A DNA stretch of 64,000 bases, taken from positions 1,986,501 to 2,050,500 of the forward strand of contig NC_017384.1 of NCBI RefSeq assembly GCF_000223375.1. Reading direction: 5' to 3'. The notes below the pieces were generated by a model. The model made no database searches, was not told the DNA's origin, and saw nothing but the letters and a program-made list of their open reading frames with translations. How positions within the stretch are numbered: position 1 is the stretch's first letter; each line of letters begins with the position of its first letter. The DNA is from Ketogulonicigenium vulgare WSH-001 (GTDB lineage: Bacteria; Pseudomonadota; Alphaproteobacteria; Rhodobacterales; Rhodobacteraceae). Below are positions 1 to 7,760 of this stretch, one piece after another. A program made the translations under genes and the position numbers.

Positions 1-238
1 TGAACACATCGACCAGATCAATCCGGCCCGCCTCGGCCAATGTTGCAACGACCTTTGTGCCAAGGTGGTCCTGCCCCGCAAGACCGGGGTTCACCAGCAC
101 CAGATCATAGCCCGCCGCCTGCAAAAAGCGGGCAACCGAATGACTGGGGCGTGCGGGGTTGGCGGAAAAGCCGACAATCGCGATGCGGCGGGCTTTTTCC
201 AATGCCTTTTTTTCGGGGGCGTGTTTTTCAGTCGACAT
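1..238 (-). CDS. CoA-binding domain protein (5' part only)
   Basis: Partial gene. The ATG is at 238 and the reading frame runs out of the window at position 1 after about 79 codons. The visible part reads as the start of a Rossmann-type CoA-binding domain (CoA_binding_2, YccU-like). After a short basic N-terminus comes a beta strand with the turn IAIVGFSANPARPSHSVARF, then a second strand ending LVLVNPG, which is typical of these small proteins of about 140 residues. The molecular role of the family is poorly defined; binding of CoA is inferred from the fold. The gene lies downstream of rlmB on the same strand but is separated from it by a terminator at 251-278, so it probably has its own promoter. 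Confidence 0.75.
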   Translation of the reverse strand, partial: MSTEKHAPEKKALEKARRIAIVGFSANPARPSHSVARFLQAAGYDLVLVNPGLAGQDHLGTKVVATLAEAGRIDLVDVF

Positions 239-250
239 GGCGTGATCCTG

Positions 251-278
251 AAAAAATGCCCGGGACAAGGCCCGGGCA
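251..278 (-). terminator. Rho-independent terminator after rlmB
   Basis: Perfect 8-bp stem (TGCCCGGG at 257-264 with CCCGGGCA at 271-278, 6-nt loop). Read on the minus strand it is followed by six T residues (aaaaaa at 251-256). It lies between the rlmB stop and the start of the next minus-strand gene. Confidence 0.8.
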
Positions 279-396
279 AAGGTGTGGAACGAGGGACAGT
301 ACAAGAAACGCGGGTTCCAAGATTGCGCTCCTTGCAGTTGCACATATGCAGCAATGCGCCACAGAAAAGCGTTACTCAAGAAAACGTGATGAAAGG

Positions 397-1185
397 TTAA
401 TCGCGGACCGAGACAGCGTAAAGGGCAACCGCCGCCGCATTCGACACGTTCAACGAGGCAAAGCCCCCCGCCGCAGGGATGCGGACAAGGTGGTCACAAA
501 GCTCGCGCGTCTTTTCGCGAAGGCCCGGACCTTCGGCGCCCATGACGATCGCGACAGGGCGGTCGCGGCGGCCTTCGATCGCCTGCTCGATGGTCTGCTC
601 GCCCTCGCCATCAAGGCCCAGCAACAGGTAGCCCATGGCGCGCAGTTCATCCATCGCATCGCCAAGGTTGCGCACGCGGATATAGGGCTGACGCTCGAGC
701 GCGCCGGATGCGGTTTTTGCCAGCGCGCCGGTTTCGGGCGCGGAATGGCGCTGCACGCCGACCACCGCCAGCGCGCCGAACACTTCGGACGAGCGCAGGA
801 TCGCACCGACGTTATGGGGATCGGTCACGCGATCCAGCAGCACAAGGCGCGGCGGCTGGCCATTGTCCTTCAGCGATAGCGCCACATCGGCAAGGCTGCC
901 CCAATCCAGCGGTTTCACTTCCAGCGCGGCGCCTTGGTGCACGGATTCGGGGTCGATGGGGGCGGCGAATTTGCGCGGGTCGGAAAGCTCGACCTCCATC
1001 CCGCTGGCGGCGATGGCGTCGGCCAGTTTGTCGGCGGCGTTTTGCGTCACCACCAGGCGCAGACGGGTGCGCTCGGGGTTCAGCAGCGCGTCGCGCACCG
1101 CATGCAGGCCGAACAGCCACACGGTTTCCTGCGCCGAGACGCGGCGGGCCTGTTCTTTTTCAATCACCCATTTTGGCTTTTTCAT
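397..1185 (-). CDS. rlmB: 23S rRNA (guanosine-2'-O-)-methyltransferase RlmB / TrmH family
   Basis: SPOUT-class RNA 2'-O-methyltransferase of 262 residues, the usual size for RlmB, which methylates G2251 of 23S rRNA with SAM as donor. It has an N-terminal RNA substrate-binding domain (about residues 22-97, beginning WLFGLHAVRDAL). The trefoil-knot catalytic domain follows with the three SPOUT motifs: DRVTDPHNVGAILRS (motif 1), IVMGAEGPGL (motif 2) and ASLNVSNAAAVALY (motif 3). The frame stays open to 1494 over the tRNA, but that extension is spurious. The ATG at 1185 has GGGGAA upstream and begins a typical MKKPKW N-terminus. It is divergent from the tRNA-Tyr gene and ends at a clear terminator. 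A related TrmH-family target cannot be fully excluded. Confidence 0.9.
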   Translation of the reverse strand: MKKPKWVIEKEQARRVSAQETVWLFGLHAVRDALLNPERTRLRLVVTQNAADKLADAIAASGMEVELSDPRKFAAPIDPESVHQGAALEVKPLDWGSLADVALSLKDNGQPPRLVLLDRVTDPHNVGAILRSSEVFGALAVVGVQRHSAPETGALAKTASGALERQPYIRVRNLGDAMDELRAMGYLLLGLDGEGEQTIEQAIEGRRDRPVAIVMGAEGPGLREKTRELCDHLVRIPAAGGFASLNVSNAAAVALYAVSVRD

Positions 1186-1409
1186 GGCAATTCCCCTACC
1201 GCAATCTTCGGGCCGTAATGGCGGTGCTTCGGCGGGGGGCGCAAGCCCGAATCTGCGCCCCGATCCCGTTCTACCTAGTGTTTTCACGCATCTGCCGCAA
1301 CGACAGGTGGCAAAAGGCGTGATCCGGACGGTGGCGCAGGGTTTTTCCTGTTGACGCCCCATAGCTTGGCAGGTATTTCGCCGCCATCCGCTGCCTGTTT
1401 CAGGCACGG

Positions 1410-1493
1410 GGGCGACGAGCTGCAAGGTGCGGCAGCGGACTGTAACTCCGCCGGGGAGACCCACGCCTGGTTCGATTCCAGGGTCGCCCACCA
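1410..1493 (+). tRNA. tRNA-Tyr (anticodon GTA)
   Basis: A complete cloverleaf can be drawn. Acceptor stem GGGCGAC (1410-1416) pairs with GTCGCCC (1483-1489), followed by discriminator A and encoded CCA (1491-1493). The D arm is at 1419-1433. The anticodon stem GCGGA/TCCGC encloses loop CTGTAAC with anticodon GTA at 1442-1444. A class II variable arm of about 14 nt contains GGG-gaga-CCC, and the T arm CCTGG-TTCGATT-CCAGG is at 1466-1482. The long variable arm and GTA anticodon fit tRNA-Tyr. Oddity: the positions equivalent to 8-9 read GA, so the near-universal T8 is missing. Confidence 0.82.
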
Positions 1494-1583
1494 TTTCCCC
1501 TATTTACGATTGATGCAGCGGCCCTTGGGTCGCTTTTTGCATTTCGGATCACGTTTTCGGGCATGGGTTGACTCTGCGCATAA

Positions 1584-1624
1584 ATGATACCAATTCGTAT
1601 CATAATAATACGATATCGTATCAA
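1584..1624. promoter_or_regulatory. Two tandem operator-like palindromes before the EamA/TetR operon
   Basis: Two 20-bp elements share the half-site CGTATCA(T/A). Element 1 (1584-1603) is ATGATACC-aatt-CGTATCAT. Element 2 (1605-1624) is ATAATACG-atat-CGTATCAA, whose core ATACGATATCGTAT (1608-1621) is a perfect palindrome. Their centres are 21 bp apart, two helical turns, so two dimers would sit on the same face of the DNA. They lie directly upstream of the transporter start and just after a possible -35 (TTGACT, 1568-1573). The TetR gene in the same operon is the obvious candidate ligand (inference). Confidence 0.65.
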
Positions 1625-1642
1625 ACTTTCATGCGAGACATC

Positions 1643-2497
1643 ATGCCACTTTCACCCAAAGCGGCCGCAGCCGCGGCCACGATCCTATGGGGATTCACCT
1701 ATATTCTGACGACGACGATGCTGCCACATAACCCGTGGTTCATCGCGGCGGTGCGGGCGCTGGGCGGCGGGCTGCCGCTGCTGCTGTTCGCACGGGCGCT
1801 GCCGCCTGCGGGATGGTGGGGCAAGATGATCGTGCTGGGCACGCTGAACAACGGGCTGTTCTTTGGCCTGCTGTTCGTGGCCGCGATCCGCCTGCCCGGC
1901 GGGGTTGCCGCGACATTTCAGGCGCTTGGGCCGTTGTTCATGGTGCTGCTGGCGCTGCCGCTGCTGGGGGTGCGGCCCGCAGGCGGCAAGCTGATCGCGG
2001 TGGCGGCGGGCGTCGTCGGCGTCGCGATGGTGGTGCTGCAAGGCGGCGCGGCGCTGGATCTGATCGGCGTTCTGGCGGCCCTTGGCGCGGCGCTGTCGGT
2101 TGCACTGGGCGGCACGCTTTATAGCAAATGGAAGCCGCCGGTCTCGGTCGTGACCATGGCCGCGTGGCAGATGATCATCGCGGGGATCGAACTGGCGATT
2201 ATCGCCGCGATCCTTGGGGATATCCCGCCCGCAATCACCGCGACCAATGTGCTGGGTCTGGCCATTCTGGCGCTGGCCATCACCGCCCTGCCCTTTGTGC
2301 TGTGGTTCACCGGCATCAAGGGCGTGGGGCCGGCGGCGGTCGCACCGATGCTGCTGCTGACGCCGATCACCGCCTTTGTGCTGGATGCGCTGGTGCGAGG
2401 GATTGTGCCATCCGCGGTGCAGACGCTGGGGATTGCGATTGTGATTGGCTCGCTGCTCTATGGTCAGTATGTCGACCGCAACACGGCCAAAGGATAG
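1643..2497 (+). CDS. EamA/DMT-family transporter
   Basis: Integral membrane protein of 284 residues with about ten hydrophobic helices arranged as two EamA repeats, the standard architecture of the drug/metabolite transporter superfamily. The first repeat opens AAAATILWGFTYILTT and the second begins near IGVLAALGAALSVALGG. Substrate unknown; many relatives export amino acids or drugs. The frame stays open back to 1568, but that region is the operator DNA. The ATG at 1643 has GAGA a few bases upstream; ATG 1631 is the alternative. It is followed after 3 bp by a TetR regulator, and the palindromes upstream suggest repression by that regulator. Confidence 0.85.
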   Translation: MPLSPKAAAAAATILWGFTYILTTTMLPHNPWFIAAVRALGGGLPLLLFARALPPAGWWGKMIVLGTLNNGLFFGLLFVAAIRLPGGVAATFQALGPLFMVLLALPLLGVRPAGGKLIAVAAGVVGVAMVVLQGGAALDLIGVLAALGAALSVALGGTLYSKWKPPVSVVTMAAWQMIIAGIELAIIAAILGDIPPAITATNVLGLAILALAITALPFVLWFTGIKGVGPAAVAPMLLLTPITAFVLDALVRGIVPSAVQTLGIAIVIGSLLYGQYVDRNTAKG

Positions 2498-2500
2498 GAC

Positions 2501-3109
2501 ATGACCGAGACCCCCGCCCTGACCGCGCGCGGCCTTGCCCGCCAGCAAGCGCTGATCGCCGCCGCGACCACGCTGTTTCTGGCCAAGGGCTATGCCAGCG
2601 TGACGGTGGACGAGGTCGTCGCCATCGCGGGGGGATCGAAAACCAATATCTATCGCCAGTTCGGCGGCAAAGAGGGTCTGTTCGCCGCTGTGGTCGACAC
2701 GCTCTGCGCCGAGCTGCTGTCGCCGCTGGTCCAGTTGCAGCTCGGCGATACGCCGCGCGCTGCTGGCCTCATGATTTTGGGGCGCACGCTGCTGAGGCAG
2801 CTTTTGACGCCGCGCCATATCGCGTTCCAGCGCATGGTGACGGCGGCCTCGGACCAGTTTCCGGCGCTGATGGCCCGCTGGTACGAGGTTGGCCCCCGCC
2901 AAAGCCAGCGGATCATTGCGGGCTTTCTGGGGGGCGGCCCCGGCTGTGCGGCGGCAGCCGTGTTGTTCCACGACATGCTGGTGACCGAAGCTGTCAGCCG
3001 CGCCATGATGGGCACGCCAATGCCGCCCGATGCGGTCGCGCAGCACCTGCAAAGCGCCGTGGCCCTGCTGCTGCCGGGACTCGCTGAAATCTGCGCGCCG
3101 CTGGAATAG
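2501..3109 (+). CDS. TetR/AcrR-family transcriptional regulator
   Basis: One-component regulator of 202 residues. The N-terminal TetR helix-turn-helix spans about residues 12-60 ([20 protein letters not shown], then [20 protein letters not shown], where the recognition helix carries the classic [11 protein letters not shown]). The C-terminal ligand domain resembles the AefR-like group. It starts 3 bp after the EamA gene, so the pair forms an operon, and the likely function is autoregulated, ligand-induced expression of the exporter. It precedes the rut genes on the same strand but does not resemble E. coli RutR beyond the HTH, and a 158-bp gap separates it from rutA. I therefore do not assign it to the rut genes. 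Confidence 0.85.
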   Translation: MTETPALTARGLARQQALIAAATTLFLAKGYASVTVDEVVAIAGGSKTNIYRQFGGKEGLFAAVVDTLCAELLSPLVQLQLGDTPRAAGLMILGRTLLRQLLTPRHIAFQRMVTAASDQFPALMARWYEVGPRQSQRIIAGFLGGGPGCAAAAVLFHDMLVTEAVSRAMMGTPMPPDAVAQHLQSAVALLLPGLAEICAPLE

Positions 3110-3160
3110 CGCGCATATGGGCCGGTTTTCCGACTGAATTCTGTGCAGACCATGTTCCGC

Positions 3161-3186
3161 TAGGTCAAATTTTTTCTTTTGGTCAA
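3161..3186 (+). promoter_or_regulatory. Direct repeat of GGTCAA half-sites upstream of rutA
   Basis: TAGGTCAA (3161-3168) and TTGGTCAA (3179-3186) are separated by a T-rich run, with 18 bp from start to start. The E. coli RutR operator is the palindrome TTGACCA-NN-TGGTCAA, so each copy resembles one RutR half-site, but here they are in direct rather than inverted orientation. Role inferred only from similarity and position. Confidence 0.35.
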
Positions 3187-3267
3187 TTTTTTCGTGATTT
3201 CATCCGCGCGCCGCCATCGCATGGGGGCAGCAACAGTTACGTGGGCAGCGCCCCGTCGGAGGATGAA

Positions 3268-4353
3268 ATGGAAGTCGGTGTCTTTATCCCGATCGGAAAC
3301 AACGGCTGGCTGATCTCGGAGACAGCGCCGCAGTATAAGCCCAGCTTTGAGCTGAACAAGGCGATCACCCTGAAAGCCGAAAGCTATGGGTTCGATTTCG
3401 CCCTGTCGATGATCAAGCTGCGCGGCTTTGGCGGCAAGACCGAGTTCTGGGACTATAATCTGGAAAGCTTTACGCTGATGGCCGGCCTTGCCGCCGTCAC
3501 CAGCAAGATCAAGCTGTTCGGCACCGCCGCGACGCTGGTGATGCCGCCCGCGATTGTGGCGCGAATGGCGACGACGATCGATTCGATCTCGGGCGGGCGG
3601 TTCGGGGTCAATCTAGTAACCGGCTGGCAGCGGCCCGAATACAGCCAAATGGGCCTGTGGCCGGGGGATGATTATTTCGGCGACCGCTATGGCTATCTGA
3701 CGGAATATACCACGGTTTTGAAAGACTTGCTGACCACTGGCCAGTCGGATTTCAAGGGCGATTTCTTTCAGATGGAGGATTGCCACATGAAGCCCGTGCC
3801 GCAGGGCGACGTGAAACTGATCTGCGCCGGCTCCTCGGATAAGGGCCTCGCCTTTTCCGCCCAGCACGCCGATTACAGTTTCTGCTTTGGCGTGGGTGTC
3901 AACACGCCCAAGGGCTTTGCGCCCACGAACGAGCGCCTGCTGGCAGCCTCTGCCAAGACCGGCCGCGATCTGAAATCCTTTGTCCTGACAATGGTCATCG
4001 CCGAGGAAACTTCTGAGGCCGCCTGGGCCAAATGGGAGCTGTATAAATCCGGCGTCGACGAGGAGGCCATCAAATGGCTGGGCCTGCAAAGCGCGGCGGA
4101 TACGAAATCGGGCAGCGATACCAATGTGAGGCACATGTCGAACCCGGTCTCGGCGGTGAATATCAATATGGGCACGCTGATCGGCAGCTATGCCGAGGTT
4201 GCGGCCATGCTGGACGAGATGGCCGACGTGCCCGGCACCGGCGGCGTCATGCTGACCTTTGACGATTTCCTTGAAGGGATCGAGAAGTTCGGCCAGTTTG
4301 TCCAACCCCTGATGAAGTCCCGTCAGCATATCATGGTCGAGGCCGCAGAATGA
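3268..4353 (+). CDS. rutA: Pyrimidine oxygenase RutA (luciferase-like monooxygenase)
   Basis: Flavin-dependent monooxygenase of 361 residues that opens the uracil/thymine ring between N3 and C4, giving ureidoacrylate (or its peracid), using O2 and reduced flavin. It closely follows the family pattern: [14 protein letters not shown] at the N-terminus, [38 protein letters not shown], and a C-terminal stretch [20 protein letters not shown]. The frame is open to 3241, but the ATG at 3268 has the strong Shine-Dalgarno GGAGGA (3258-3263) and gives the expected start just before the flavin-binding strand. Its stop overlaps rutB by 4 bp (ATGA), so the two are translationally coupled. No flavin reductase (rutF) gene is adjacent. 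Confidence 0.95.
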   Translation: MEVGVFIPIGNNGWLISETAPQYKPSFELNKAITLKAESYGFDFALSMIKLRGFGGKTEFWDYNLESFTLMAGLAAVTSKIKLFGTAATLVMPPAIVARMATTIDSISGGRFGVNLVTGWQRPEYSQMGLWPGDDYFGDRYGYLTEYTTVLKDLLTTGQSDFKGDFFQMEDCHMKPVPQGDVKLICAGSSDKGLAFSAQHADYSFCFGVGVNTPKGFAPTNERLLAASAKTGRDLKSFVLTMVIAEETSEAAWAKWELYKSGVDEEAIKWLGLQSAADTKSGSDTNVRHMSNPVSAVNINMGTLIGSYAEVAAMLDEMADVPGTGGVMLTFDDFLEGIEKFGQFVQPLMKSRQHIMVEAAE

Positions 4354-5087
4354 GCGCCACGGTTGATACCACCGGCGGGCGCGCGGGCCGCAAAGTCACC
4401 CTGCCCTCGCGCCCCGAGGCGCTGACAATCAACGCTGACGACACCGCCATCGTTGTCGTCGATATGCAAAACGCCTATTCGACCGAGGGCGGCTATGTCG
4501 ATATCGCGGGCTTTGACATCTCGGGCGCGCAATCGGTGATCGAGAATATCCGCCTGACGCTTGATGCGGCGCGCGCAGCCAAGGTCACCGTCATCTATTT
4601 CCAGAACGGCTGGGATGCGGATTATGTCGAGGCGGGGGGCGAAGGCTCGCCCAATTTCCACAAATCGAATGCGCTTAAACACATGCGCGCCCACCCCGAA
4701 ACCCAAGGCCAACTGCTGGCCAAGGGCACGTGGGATTACGCCATTGTGGATCAGTTGACGCCCCAACCCGGCGATATCGTCGTCGCCAAAACGCGCTATT
4801 CGGGGTTCTTCAACTCGACCATGGACAGCACGCTTCGCGCGCGCGGCATCCGTAATCTGGTCTTTGTCGGCATTGCCACCAATGTCTGCGTCGAAAGCAG
4901 CCTGCGCGATGCGTTCCATTTGGAGTATTTCGGCGTCGTGCTGGAGGATGCCACCCATCACCTTGGCCCCAAGGTGATGCAAGAGGCGGCCATCTATAAC
5001 ATCGAGAAGTTCTTTGGCTGGGTGTCCAACACAGCCGATTTTTGCGGTGCGATCAGCCAGATTGCACCAGATCAAGCAGAGGTCTGA
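4350..5087 (+). CDS. rutB: Peroxyureidoacrylate/ureidoacrylate amidohydrolase RutB
   Basis: Isochorismatase-like cysteine hydrolase of 245 residues that cleaves ureidoacrylate (or its peracid) to carbamate and aminoacrylate, the second Rut step. The catalytic triad is visible: Asp38 in VVVDMQNAY, Lys147 in AKTRYSGF and Cys180 in [10 protein letters not shown]. These line up with the E. coli triad, shifted by the longer N-terminus. The cis-peptide loop preceding the Cys ([10 protein letters not shown]) is intact. The ATG overlaps the rutA stop, and rutC follows 2 bp after its stop. Confidence 0.95.
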   Translation: MSATVDTTGGRAGRKVTLPSRPEALTINADDTAIVVVDMQNAYSTEGGYVDIAGFDISGAQSVIENIRLTLDAARAAKVTVIYFQNGWDADYVEAGGEGSPNFHKSNALKHMRAHPETQGQLLAKGTWDYAIVDQLTPQPGDIVVAKTRYSGFFNSTMDSTLRARGIRNLVFVGIATNVCVESSLRDAFHLEYFGVVLEDATHHLGPKVMQEAAIYNIEKFFGWVSNTADFCGAISQIAPDQAEV

Positions 5088-5089
5088 TC

Positions 5090-5479
5090 ATGCCCAAGGA
5101 AATCGTCACCCCCGCAGGCAGCGGCAAGCCGCTCGCCCCCTACTCCCCCGGCACCAAGGCCGATGGGATCGTCTATGTCTCGGGCACTTTGCCCTTTGAT
5201 AAGGACAATAACGTCGTGCATCTGGGCGATGCCAAGGCGCAGACGCGCCATGTCCTCGAGATCATCAAATCGGTGATCGAGACCGCTGGCGGCACGATGG
5301 ATGATGTGACGATGAACCATATCTTTGTCACCGACTGGGCGAATTATGCCGCCGTGAACGAGGTTTACGCCACCTATTTTCCGGGTGACAAACCCGCGCG
5401 CTATTGCGTGCAGGCGGGGCTGGTCAAGCCCGGCGCACTGGTCGAGATCGCAACCGTCGCCCATATCGGTAAGCCGTGA
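5090..5479 (+). CDS. rutC: 3-aminoacrylate deaminase RutC (RidA family)
   Basis: Rid/YjgF-family protein of 129 residues (E. coli RutC is 128) that helps hydrolyse aminoacrylate, releasing ammonium. Family features include the N-terminal [18 protein letters not shown], the central [15 protein letters not shown] and the C-terminal [14 protein letters not shown]. The frame begins earlier, inside rutB, but the ATG at 5090 follows AGAGG and gives the standard length. The stop TGA overlaps the GTG start of rutD. Confidence 0.94.
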   Translation: MPKEIVTPAGSGKPLAPYSPGTKADGIVYVSGTLPFDKDNNVVHLGDAKAQTRHVLEIIKSVIETAGGTMDDVTMNHIFVTDWANYAAVNEVYATYFPGDKPARYCVQAGLVKPGALVEIATVAHIGKP

Positions 5480-6249
5480 TCTACGATGTGCTGGACGGCC
5501 CGGCGCAGGATGCCGAAACCATCATTCTGTCATCCGGTCTTGGCGGGGTGGCGGGCTATTGGGGGCCGCAGCTGGATGCGCTGCGCGCCCGCTATCGCGT
5601 CATCACCTATGACCAGCGCGGCTGCGGGCGCACGGGGGGCGATCTGCCCGATGGGCTGACCATAGGCGATATGGCCGATGATCTGCTGGCGGTGCTGGAC
5701 GCCAGCGGCACGGCGCGCGCGCATATCATGGGTCATGCTTTGGGCGGTTTGATCGGCCTGGATCTGGCGCTGCGCGCATCCGATCGCATCGGGAAACTGG
5801 TGCTGATCAATGCCTGGAGCCGCGCTGACCCGCATTCGGGCCGCTGCTTCGACACGCGCCTCGCGCTGCTGGATCATGTCGGGGTCGAGGCGTTTTTGCA
5901 CGCGCAGCCGCTGTTTTTGTATCCCGCCGCATGGATGGCCGAGAATGCGGAACGACTGGCGGCGGAAGAAGCCCACGGTCTTGCGCATTTCCAAGGCGCG
6001 GCAAATATCAAACGCCGCATCCATGCGCTGCGCAGCTTTGACATCGACGCGCGTCTGTCCGACGTCACCGCACCCACATTGGTCATCGCCAGCCGCGATG
6101 ATCTGCTGGTGCCGTGGCAGCGCAGCGCGCGCCTGTCCGCGGGGATCGCGGGCAGCGCGCTGGTGCTGATGACCGAGGGGGGCCACGCCATGAACGTGAC
6201 CCAGCCTGCACCGTTTAACCGCGCGGTTTTGGACTTCCTCGCGGCCTAG
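5476..6249 (+). CDS. rutD: Aminoacrylate hydrolase RutD (alpha/beta hydrolase)
   Basis: Alpha/beta-hydrolase of 257 residues that accelerates loss of ammonium from aminoacrylate to give malonic semialdehyde. The nucleophile elbow reads GHALGG, with Ala in place of the usual Ser. E. coli RutD has the same GHALG elbow, which supports this assignment over a generic esterase. Also shared are the C-terminal SRDDLLVPW and GGHAMNVT and the lid segment [12 protein letters not shown]. The start is GTG at 5476, overlapping rutC by 4 bp (GTGA). The stop TAG shares the tetranucleotide CTAG with the stop of the convergent tonB gene. No rutE, rutF or rutG follows. Confidence 0.9.
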   Translation: MIYDVLDGPAQDAETIILSSGLGGVAGYWGPQLDALRARYRVITYDQRGCGRTGGDLPDGLTIGDMADDLLAVLDASGTARAHIMGHALGGLIGLDLALRASDRIGKLVLINAWSRADPHSGRCFDTRLALLDHVGVEAFLHAQPLFLYPAAWMAENAERLAAEEAHGLAHFQGAANIKRRIHALRSFDIDARLSDVTAPTLVIASRDDLLVPWQRSARLSAGIAGSALVLMTEGGHAMNVTQPAPFNRAVLDFLAA

Positions 6250-7304
6250 CGGGTATAGCTGAGGACGAATGTCACCTGCAGCCCCGCATCCGTGATCCCC
6301 TCGGGCGGGGCGGGCATACCGCCGATGCGCTGCACGGTGGCCAGCGCATGTTGGTCCAATTCGGCATTCCCAGACGACTGGATCACCTGCGCCGCCTGCA
6401 GCGTACCCGCGCGGTCAACGCGGATGCTGAGGCCGACATCGCCGCGCTCGCGCAGGCGATTGTTCGATCCACGGCGCCGCTCGATATGCGTGCGCAGACG
6501 CGACTGCCAGCGCGAAATCTCGGACTGGCTGGCCCCCACACCCACGGCGGCCTGTTGCGACACGGCCTGTTCCGCCTGACGCTGGGTTGGCGGCGGCGCC
6601 GAGGCGCTGGAGGCGCTTGCGGGCGGCGGCGCGCGGCGCGGCTCTTCGCGCGGCGGCGGTGGTGGCGGGTTGGGACGGCGCGGCGGGCTGGGAACCGCCG
6701 CGGCGACTTCCTCGGGGACTTCCTCTAGCACCTCATCGGGGGGCACTTCGACGGGCGCAAGCGCGACGGCCGGATCGGGTACGTCGATCTCGGGCGCGAT
6801 GTCGATCGGCTCCTCGGGCGGCGGAGGCGGCAGATCCTCGGGGGGCAGTTCCTCGGGGAGGACCTCTTCGGGAGGGAGTTCTTCTGGTGGGAGTTCTTCT
6901 GGCGGCAGCTCTTCGGGTTGCACTTCCTCGGGCGGGGTTTCCTCGGGCTGCACCTCCTCGGGGGGTGGCAGCTCTTCGGGGGTAACCTCGGGCTCGGGGT
7001 CAGGCTCGGCGGTCTCGTCCACCAGTTCGGGCGCAACCTCGGGGGCGGCTTCGGATGCGGCAGACAGCTCGCCCTCGGCCACATCCAGCGTTTCGGTCAT
7101 CGGCGAGGCGTCGAATTGCGCAAGCTCGACCGAGACCGGGTTCAGCGACCCGGCCATCGCCTCGCGCGGGGGCAGCAGTTGCGGCACCAGCCAGATACCG
7201 CCCAACACAGCCGCGATCACCGTGGCGCTGGCCCCGGCCCAGAGCGAGACCTCGCCCGCCGTCAGGCGCGCGACCTCTTCGGTCATGGGGCGGCGGGCGG
7301 CCAT
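6246..7304 (-). CDS. tonB: TonB-family energy transducer
   Basis: 352-residue TonB-like protein that couples the proton-motive force from ExbB/ExbD to outer-membrane receptors. There is one N-terminal transmembrane helix (about residues 21-43). A long acidic Pro/Glu periplasmic spacer contains about ten PEExx pentapeptides (residues 109-159) and then a PPPPPP-rich stretch. The C-terminal TonB domain (about 262-352) includes RLRTHIERR, VGLSIRVDRAG and the end VTFVLSYTR. Its start abuts the exbD stop (7305). The Met at residue 7 is an alternative start. No outer-membrane receptor gene is present in the window, so the cargo is unknown. Confidence 0.9.
   Translation of the reverse strand: MAARRPMTEEVARLTAGEVSLWAGASATVIAAVLGGIWLVPQLLPPREAMAGSLNPVSVELAQFDASPMTETLDVAEGELSAASEAAPEVAPELVDETAEPDPEPEVTPEELPPPEEVQPEETPPEEVQPEELPPEELPPEELPPEEVLPEELPPEDLPPPPPEEPIDIAPEIDVPDPAVALAPVEVPPDEVLEEVPEEVAAAVPSPPRRPNPPPPPPREEPRRAPPPASASSASAPPPTQRQAEQAVSQQAAVGVGASQSEISRWQSRLRTHIERRRGSNNRLRERGDVGLSIRVDRAGTLQAAQVIQSSGNAELDQHALATVQRIGGMPAPPEGITDAGLQVTFVLSYTR
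6828..6980 (-). repeat. 15-bp tandem repeat encoding PEExx pentapeptides in tonB
   Basis: About ten imperfect 15-nt units encode PEELP, PEEVQ, PEETP, PEEVL and PEDLP (TonB residues 109-159, one extra Pro after the first unit). Adjacent units around 6870-6900 are almost identical at the DNA level, so the array is prone to slippage and the spacer length may vary between strains. Confidence 0.8.
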
Positions 7305-7757
7305 CTATTGGGCCTCCGGGGCGGGAATGGCGACAGAATTTGCCGATTCAAGACCCACCAGCGCCACGCGGACATAGCCCGCCGCGCGCAGATTGTTCAT
7401 CGTCGTCATCACATCGCCATAGGCAACGGCCTGATCGGCGCGCAGGAACACGCGCGCCTCGCGGTCGCCGCCGGTATGTTCGTCAAGCGCAGCGGCCAGA
7501 CCCTCGGCGGTGACGGGATTGACGCCCACCAGCAGCGACAGGTCATCTTTCAGCGACACGAACAGCGGCGCTTCGGGACGCGGCGCGGGGGTCGCGTTCG
7601 ACACCGGCAGATCCACGTTCACATCAACCGTCGCAAGCGGTGCCGCCACCATAAAGATGATCAACAGCACCAGCATCACGTCGATAAAGGGCGTCACGTT
7701 AATCTCGTGCGCGACGTCCATATCGTCTTCGGAATTTTCCTTGATCCCGCCTGCCAT
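7305..7757 (-). CDS. exbD: Biopolymer transport protein ExbD
   Basis: Small inner-membrane protein of 150 residues. It has one transmembrane helix near residues 22-44 (INVTPFIDVMLVLLIIFMVA) carrying the conserved membrane Asp in PFIDVMLVLL that conducts protons, followed by a periplasmic domain (SLLVGVNPV, RADQAVAYGDVM). It works with ExbB as the motor for TonB. It sits between exbB (3 bp upstream) and tonB (immediately downstream), so the three genes form one operon. Confidence 0.93.
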   Translation of the reverse strand: MAGGIKENSEDDMDVAHEINVTPFIDVMLVLLIIFMVAAPLATVDVNVDLPVSNATPAPRPEAPLFVSLKDDLSLLVGVNPVTAEGLAAALDEHTGGDREARVFLRADQAVAYGDVMTTMNNLRAAGYVRVALVGLESANSVAIPAPEAQ

Positions 7758-7760
7758 CGA

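Noticed and set aside
1685..3052. 455-codon minus-strand open frame over the EamA and TetR genes
   Set aside because: Low-complexity His/Arg/Gln-rich translation; shadow of real plus-strand genes.
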